The notes under the pieces are model-generated. The model was not told the origin of the DNA and searched no databases. It worked only from the letters and a program-made list of their open reading frames with translations. A stretch of 64,000 nucleotides of DNA from Brachionus manjavacas (lineage: Eukaryota > Rotifera > Eurotatoria > Ploima > Brachionidae). Shown here one piece after another: positions 57,086 to 64,000 of the stretch (position 1 is the first letter of the stretch; each line of letters begins with the position of its first letter). Where the stretch lies: positions 5,098,501 to 5,162,500 of the forward strand of contig JAHQIY010000001.1 in the NCBI GenBank assembly GCA_019054805.1, given 5' to 3'. The translations under genes were made by a program, and so were the position numbers.

Positions 57086-58039
57086 TACTAACTTGAATTA
57101 TAATATTTTTTTTTAATTGATTATTTTTTATTTTTAAGTCATTTATGCAATAATTTCTAAATTCTAATTAAGAAACTTCAATTTTAGATATAAATTTACA
57201 AAAACTATTGCTTCTAAAATTTAGACAGAAGTGGTTACACCTTTTTTCATCTAAAATTTAAAATATTCAGTCGCCTTGATTGCAAAATTTTATTAATTCT
57301 GAATCTAGATTTAAATTCAATGCAAACTACCAACAAAAAATCAAAGGTTTGATTTTAAAGTATCAGAAAGATATCTACGCAGGAGCATATAGTAATAAAA
57401 TTACCAAAAATTTAATTTTGTTTTTTATAAACGAACTTAAATATCAATTTTAAAAAAAATCTTACGATCATTTTATTAAAACATTAAAAATTAAAAATAA
57501 AATGTGTCAGTAAGAAACAAGAAAATTCTTAGTATTTTGTTTTAGTTTTACATTTTATTCAGCTATCTATTATTATTTATTTAGGTTATAAAAAGAAAAT
57601 TTAAACTTTAAGGAAAGACTCAAAAATTCGATTTTAAAAAAAGATGACGCAAAAATTCGTAAAAAGGTAAATCCATATAAAATAGGCTTTAAAAAACACA
57701 AAATGGATATGTTTTTTAGGTTCATTCTAGAAAAAATAATGATTTGGACCCTATTTTTAAGTTTTGAAATTTATTTTAAGATCTTTTATTAAAGAAATTA
57801 ATTAAATAAAAAAAGAACTTTCAGCTTTTTCTGATCATGAAGTTTAATTTATTACTTTTAATATAATATTATTATTGATATTTTTTTTCTTCTCGTTTTA
57901 TTTCATACGGCTTTAATGATAATTCCAGACCTTAACAAGTAATTTATTCTAGATACTCAAAGAATTTTTAGGTTTTGATCCAAATCTTTTTTTTAGGATA
58001 CCTATTGTTCAAACAATTAGTGACAAAGTTCTCTCTCTG

Positions 58040-58325
58040 GCATTTGTACTACTAGATACTTACACAGTCCAATGAATATAGCTAGCTATTCAATTATCAT
58101 GTAAGTGTTGTAATTCTTGCATCAAAATGAGTTTATGTGCTCTTCTGCCTTTTTGCATTGTCTACATTACTTTGCGCTGGCTATTTATAAATGTCCTTCT
58201 GATGGTGCATGGTGTTAAATGCCTGATCATGGTTCCATGATTAAACTTTCGGTCTCTCCTTTAAGATCAAAACTGCGAAGCCACTGCATAGACGCCTGCT
58301 TGTCAACAAATTGCCTTTCCATCTC
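58040..58325 (-). mobile_element. Decayed LINE of another group (C-terminal Cys/His region)
   Basis: Minus-strand reading in one frame with stops: FREMERQFVDKQASMQWLRS followed by FDLKGETESLIMEP, then CRQCKKAEEHINSF, stop, CKN, and IFIGLCK. The order W-L-...-L-x-x-ETES-, CxxC...H...C and a final IxxxLCK is that of the C-terminal zinc-binding region of R2-like non-LTR retrotransposons. At least six stops. Confidence 0.5.
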
Positions 58326-60570
58326 ACGAAAAAATTGATCATGCAGTGGTCATTGTTTTTCAGAAGTTTTATTTTATAATTTTTTCATTTGTACTTATAA
58401 TCCCAAGTTTCGGCCTCTTGCTTCAATTACTTTAGTTTTATCTTTTGAGCTTCTTTTTGGAGAGAGTACCTAGCTATGATGCCATGATTTCTCTATTTTT
58501 ATTAGTATTATTTTTAGAGTTTAATGAAAAAAAGGTCATTGAAATGTATTAGTTTTTTTATAAAATAAATTATTTATATTTTAAAACAATAATGATCAAC
58601 TGGATAAAAACAGCAATTTATTGTTAAGAAAGTGTTATTTTTATTTAAAACAAAATTTAAGATTTTTCAATATAGAAAATTTAGAATAATTATATTTATG
58701 AACAAATAAATCAAAAGGAAAAGAACTTCTTTAATTATTTATGATTAAAAATTACTCTAAGATCAAAGTCTCGAAACAGTACTGTATTAATTTTATTATG
58801 TTTTTTTTCCAAAAACACTTCCATACTTTGTGCATTATTTTAATAAAAAAATTAAATTCAATTTCTTTATTTATTTTTTAAACAATCGTGATTACTCAAA
58901 ATGTTATACTATTATCATATTGGCGTTTAGCCAAACTAAAAAGTATGCATAATTAAAATTAATAATTTAACATTATTATTGAAATTAATATAAAAGCTTC
59001 TATTTGATGAAAAATCTAATAAATTGTAAATATTGAAGATCATTCTCTAAGGTAAGGATCAAAAATTAAATAAAAAAAAAACATTTATATTAATTAAAGA
59101 TAAAGTAATCATTTTGAGTATATTTTATATTTATATTTTTATATTGATCAAAAAAGTTATCTTATATCAATTACCTTGTTTCAATTTTACTCGATAATTA
59201 ATCAAAAATGTGAGAAAATTTTAGTTTTGAATAGTTTATTCGAGTAATTAAAAAAATTGATACCTTAAGAGTTAGAAAGTTTTTAAATTTAATTTTATTT
59301 TAAATTAATTAACATTTACTTCGACAACAAGATAATTTTTTTTCTATTTATAGAAAAACTTTTTTAATTCAGCTCGTCAAAAATATTTAATTAGACAAAT
59401 CATTTATTTAGCATTTCTATATTGAATATTTTTAGGAACTATGAATTTTGATTTCCTATTGTAAATGCAGATTATAATATAATTTTAGTATAGATTTCTG
59501 ATGGTAGTTAATCAATACTGATAACTAGATTAACTGATGGCCAAGGGTAGTTATTTTATTTCTTTTTAATTATAAATGATAATATTTTCTCACAATAAAA
59601 TAATCGTGAAAATCAATAAAATTTAATAATCATAATTAAATAAATTTGAATTAATTTTAAATGAGCAAATTCTTTTTTATTGATTATAATTATTTATTCA
59701 AGTTATTTTGACAGTGTTTATTTTTACTTGGAAAAATGTGTCTATCAAATATTTGGAAATTAATTAGAAAAAATTTTATTTTATTATATTCATTCATAGG
59801 AAGTTAAGGTTAAACAAACTTGATTTTTTAGAAATTTAAAAATTTATTCACGGTTATTTAGCACTTGCACGTTGAGTTTAATAATCTGATTTGGACTTGA
59901 AATAATATTTCGCAATTTTGCTAATTACGAAATTTAGAGATCACATTTTAAAGCATATTTATCAAGACCATAGACTGTCATCACAATACGGAACAGTTTA
60001 AATCCATATAAAAATTCATATTATGTCAACTACCTTTAAAATAATTGTTAAGAAATATGACAATTTATGGCGCATTTAAAATATTAATCAATTGAAAATT
60101 TACTTAGCAACTAGTAAAAGCTTCTATTAACCCAAAACAACCAACTAAATATTATTAAAATAAGAAAATTTGCAAAAATAAGAAATCTTTTTTTGGAAAA
60201 TACATGGCTATTGTTTCCTATCTTGAGACCAGTTCTCGAACATTTTTTGTTCTCAGTCCATAATTCACTAATAGTTCTTGATATTTTCTGTTCAATTTAC
60301 CATAATTTACAAATAAAAAGTTTTTTAAATTTTTTTTTATAATAAATATTCAACAATCGATACCATTTCAATTTGGATTTTTAAGTTCACATTTTTTTCG
60401 CATTGTTTGCTAATCAAGTACAAGTAAATTAATATAAATTTATTTATTTATTTACTTAAACAAATGTTTTAGTTTGAACATTTAAAATAAGCAGAGTCAA
60501 AGAATTGTGTACAGAACTAGTCAAATTAAAAGGTGTGTATATTTGGGTTGATAAAAGGTTCTCTTTTTTT

Positions 60571-60584
60571 GTTGCCATGGCAAC
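60571..60584 (+). promoter_or_regulatory. Consensus RFX X-box GTTGCCATGGCAAC
   Basis: A perfect palindromic match to the RFX-binding X-box (GTTRCC-AT-GGYAAC), which in animals sits about 60-200 bp upstream of ciliary genes. It stands in a small GC-balanced island in AT-rich DNA. The target gene is not identified; it may lie beyond the right edge or have short exons that I missed. Confidence 0.5.
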
Positions 60585-60744
60585 CAAAGTGTGCCACAAA
60601 GATAATGCTAATCTAGGCGGCGAAAGCCAAACAGAGCTACGACGACAAAGCTTGTCAATCTCAACTACTCGAGCAAAATTATGTTTGGCTTTATTTATTA
60701 TTTTCTATGAAGAGAAAATATTTTCAACTCTTCATTTTTCTTGA
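60576..60744 (+). CDS. Possible small or partial ORF at the X-box island
   Basis: An open frame starting at the ATG inside the X-box reads MATKVCHKDNANLGGESQTE, then LRRQSLSISTTRAKLCLALF and ends at 60744. The first 35 residues are of balanced composition; the rest is low-complexity. No family was recognised. The base composition could reflect the regulatory island and not coding. Confidence 0.2.
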
Positions 60745-63009
60745 TGCTCGCCTCGTCTTTGCCTTATTATAATATTAGTTAGTAACATGAAAGAACTTGA
60801 ATTAATTTCTAGTCGAAATCGATTTGCAATTTGGTTGAGAAAAGAGAAAAAAAGATTAATTTTGTGTTCTTATTTCAAATTATGATTTCAACTTGATTAT
60901 GATTGACGAAAAAAAAATATTAAAATACGCTTGTTACAATTAGTGGCAAGCTATTTCCTAAGAAACAAAGCTTGAACTTGAGCATCAATATAATGGATGA
61001 ATAGATAGATATTATTATAATTTATAAGATAAGATACATAAAATTTGGAACAAAAATTTCAACTCAGTGCAAGTAAACGAGAAATAATAATATTTTATGT
61101 TTGAGTTGCTTGCATTGATAAGTTCTAAATATAAGAACACAAAAACAAAGTGAATCTCAATATTTTAATTTCAATTTTTTTTTCAATTCAAAAAAATATA
61201 AAAAATAAAATTTGTTTTGTTCAGTATGTTCCTACATTAAGTGTTCAAGCAATATGCATGTTTAAACTATAATAGTAAAAAATTGATAGCATAGAATTAC
61301 AAACTTGTATTTATGTTGTAAATATGTGACGCATTTATCTTTTAAAAAAAGAAATTTAGCTAGCAAATATCACAAGTGACCATAATTAGCTAAATTAGCG
61401 TCATTCAAACGATCATTAATTTCAAATCATTTAAATAAACAAATATGATCTTTGAATATGTTTTTCTTTATTGATACCATTAGTCCAAGATTCTGGACCA
61501 TTATGCTCAAGGTATTTTATTTGGAGAAAATTCCCATACTTGGTATTAACGGTATCATATGACACATTTAGAATATGAATAAATTGAGAGAGTTTTTTAA
61601 AAAAAATTTTATTATTTTATCATCATTGCAAATAAAATTTTGAATAAACAATCATTTTGAGTTTCTGATTACTGTTTCAAAGGTATGCTTATTTGTAACA
61701 GCATGTGGGCTGCTGAAGCATAATAAAGAAAAAGATAATTTTGAAACTTTTTTTCTTTTAGTTTAATCTTTTTAAGATGACCAATTTTTAGATTCATTTT
61801 TTGTTCGGAATTTTTGGGAAATTACCAAGATGATTTCTTTTATCCTCTAGAAAAATTTTTTTTATAAATAAAACAATTATTTTTTTTAAATTATCTTCAT
61901 TTTAAAGCTAAAGAATCACAACTCAGTTTCAATTTTAATTAAAAAAAGAGTGTATGATTCATCTTTCCGTGCATCAAAAAGTATATTGGAGCACTTTGGA
62001 GAAATTTCAATTTTGCTATAAAATTAAAGCATCTTGGCTTTAATCACCATTGCTATTTTCGAGATGTAGTAGAAATCAGCTCAATTGATGCCGAGCAAAA
62101 ATCGAGAGTGCACTTACATCAAACATGCTAAATTTATCTAAATTTACCTATTCGTCAAAGTTGGAGCGAGAGGCAACTAATTTTAATCCAAGACATAATT
62201 TTTTGATATATTTCAAATTTCTGGCAAGCATAGTTTTTTTTTTCAGTTTAGCTTATTTTCGGTTGTTTTGTAATAATTTATGTTGCTATTTAATTTTCTA
62301 TCTTTTCTTAATTGTGTGTGAGTCAAGCTCACCCGCTCCGACTTCTTTCTCTCTCTCCTCTCTCACTTTTCTTGCAAATTTCAACAATAAATATAGAAAA
62401 AATAATTTTTTTCTTTAGTATTTCAAAAAATAATAAAAAAAGATTTCTTATTTCGATAGGGTTAAACTCAAGTGAAAACGACTTGCAACCCAAAAATAAT
62501 CCAAATATATTCACCTTTAACATCTAAACAAAACTCACTCTTTTCAAAAGTTCAACAAAATTTATACTAACTTTTTGTTTAAGTTTTTTTCTTTTTAGTT
62601 TTGCTTCAAATTGATCAGCCATGAATTGTGTGCAAATTAAGTTAATCATTTATTCAGACAAAATTGAATGCTAATTTTTAAGCTTAATCAAAGCTCTTCT
62701 TTATTGACAAGATTTTTCTTCTGACATAGATTCTAGTCATTTTGATCAAGATTGGCCCAAACAAACGACAAACTGCACAAGAAAACAATTGAATATTTTT
62801 GGCATACCACTAATCAGATACAAATTAAATTAGACAATTTTTTTTTTAATTTGTTTATTTAGTTATTTTAATGTTTAGTTGAAAAAATTAGAATTTTTGT
62901 AAGAATTAGAATGATGAGCTGTTTTCTGTTTTGGCAAAACTGTACAGTTTTGTAACGCGAAATTAGTCAAAAACAGCTTAATAGTTTAAAATTCCATTTA
63001 AGTTTTGAA

Positions 63010-64000
63010 TGAAAAAAAATTAAAAGGTGAACAATTAATAAGTTTATTCAAGATTTACCATTTTTAATTATTTTTTGTAAAAAAATATATTTTTTAATTT
63101 TAATGAAAAAATTTAAAAGGAAAAAAATTGAAAAATTTTATAATATTTATCATGATTAATTTGTTAATTTAAAAAACAGAGGTTATGTTAAAAAATCAAA
63201 TTTTTTAATTTTTCCAAGCAATGAAGAACTTTTAAAATTTTTTTAAATATAGGAATTATTTATTTATTAATTTATTTATTTATTTCATTTAGCGCCAATT
63301 CTAGCGATGTATTAAAATTAAATAGAAAAAAAAAATGTTCAATTAAAATAATATATAAGAATTATCTTTAATTATTAATCACTTTTTGTAAAAAATTTAA
63401 TTCTTTAGTTTTTCCATGAAATGGAGAAATTTTACAAGGAATAAAATTAATAAGTTTATTTAAGATTTATTATTTATTATTTTTTGTAAAATCAAAGTTT
63501 TGTAAAAAATATACTTTTAATTTTAATGAAGAAATTTAAAAGGAAAAAAATTTTTTACTTAAGATTTTTGATGATTAATCAGATATTAAAAAAAAAACAG
63601 AAGCTATGTTTAAAAATCAAATTTTTGAATTTTTTCCAAGAAATGAAGAAACTTAAAAAGGAATTAAATTTGACAATTTTTTTAATTATATAAGATTATC
63701 TTTAATTATTAATCAGTTTTTGTAAAAAATCAAATTTTTTATTTTTTCAAGAAATGAAGAAATTTTAAAAGGAATAAAATTAATAAGTTTATTCAAGATT
63801 TATCATGATTAATTATTTTTTGTAAAAAAAAGAAGCGTAAAATACTTTTAATTTTAATGAAGAAATTTTAAAAGGAAAAAAATTAAAAAAATTTTTACTT
63901 AAGATTTTTGATGATTAATCAGATATTTAAAAAAAACAGAAGCTATGTTTAAAAATCATTTGAATTTTTTCCAAGAAATGAAGAAACTTAAAAAGGAAAA
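63010..64000. repeat. Satellite-like tandem array running off the right edge
   Basis: Ordered blocks recur: AATAAGTTTATT at 63037, 63449 and 63782; ATGATTAATCAGATATT at 63571 and 63911; AATGAAGAAACTTAAAAAGG at 63642 and 63977. The period is about 333-340 bp for the last two units and 412 bp for the first, which contains an inserted hairpin element (63252-63312). Smaller sub-repeats (GAAATGAAGAAA-TTAAAAGGA) occur within a unit. Confidence 0.75.
63252..63312 (-). repeat. Hairpin element with (AAAT)n tail, copy 2, inserted in the array
   Basis: The reverse complement reads TACATCGCTAGAATTGGCG, then TAAATGAAATAAATAAAT. Compared with 5591-5640 the stem keeps pairing (C-G replaced by T-G). It is the extra sequence that makes the first array unit longer. 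Confidence 0.5.

Larger units (their letters stand above)
56403..60480. other. Gene-poor AT-rich region with LINE relics
   Basis: Upstream of the bromodomain gene. Apart from LINE relics at 56890-57085 and 58040-58325 no gene was recognised. The rest is AT-rich. Confidence 0.6.
60481..62999. other. Region with an RFX X-box and a GC-balanced island
   Basis: An X-box at 60571-60584 lies in a GC-balanced island (60565-60760). The rest is AT-rich. Frames at 62125-62527 are translated low-complexity DNA. A perfect 18 bp palindrome CAAAACTGTACAGTTTTG is at 62935-62952. Confidence 0.5.

Noticed and set aside
62125-62527. Three overlapping open frames near the right end
   Set aside because: Phe/Leu/Ser-rich translation of T-rich and CT-repeat DNA; no domain.
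1-64000. CRISPR array, bacterial operons, prophage or integron structures
   Set aside because: The window is eukaryotic: spliceosomal introns, animal transcription factors and transposons. No regularly spaced identical repeats with unique spacers were seen.

Overview
This is a nuclear segment from a small animal with an AT-rich genome. Animal-only or animal-typical genes are present: two Nkx2.1-type homeobox genes, an ADAR2-type RNA editing deaminase, kinesin-6 KIF23, CRIPT and a BRD7/BRD9 bromodomain protein. They sit in very AT-rich, homopolymer-rich non-coding DNA. Introns are bimodal: many of 53-85 bp with GT..AG ends, beside a few of 0.7-7.9 kb stuffed with transposon debris. That pattern fits a compact lophotrochozoan, for example a monogonont rotifer or a flatworm, but the species cannot be fixed from sequence alone.

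Layout. 10-180: first exon of an unrecognised gene (-) running off the left edge. 878-2156 (-) and 4570-8103 (+): two Nkx2.1 paralogues, head to head, sharing a 2.4 kb upstream region rich in GT and GA microsatellites and Nkx2-like sites. 8104-14310: intergenic debris. 14311-15891 (-): RFT1. 18947-19474 (-) VPS37 and 19822-20124 (+) CRIPT, divergent and 347 bp apart. 20775-23686 (-): ADAR2-like, three coding exons. 24059-25032: broken LINE. 28146-35691 (+): 11-exon ankyrin-repeat gene, tail to tail with a 51-residue Gly/Tyr/His-rich peptide gene (35831-35986, -). 38585-49130 (-): KIF23, whose motor and tail exons are separated by a 7.9 kb intron. 51223-51864 (-): unknown membrane protein, possibly GNAT-like. 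52024-56402 (-): BRD7/BRD9. 56403-64000: gene-poor, with LINE relics, an RFX X-box and the start of a satellite-like tandem array.

The protein genes do unrelated jobs: neural or foregut patterning, N-glycan precursor flipping, ESCRT-I sorting, synaptic or spliceosomal scaffolding, RNA editing, cytokinesis and chromatin reading. No operon-like or multi-gene pathway system was seen. The least expected items are the divergent Nkx2.1 pair, the tiny GY-rich peptide gene, a miRNA-like intronic hairpin, and a set of repeat families I could define by eye: a 361 bp MITE with a perfect 9 bp target duplication and long inverted repeats, a 275 bp solo LTR, a LINE family with a 3' hairpin that differs by paired changes between copies, a tRNA-headed SINE, and an (AAAT)n-tailed hairpin element.

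Limits: exon joins were worked out by hand from reading-frame phase and GT..AG sites, and family assignments from remembered family features. No search was run.
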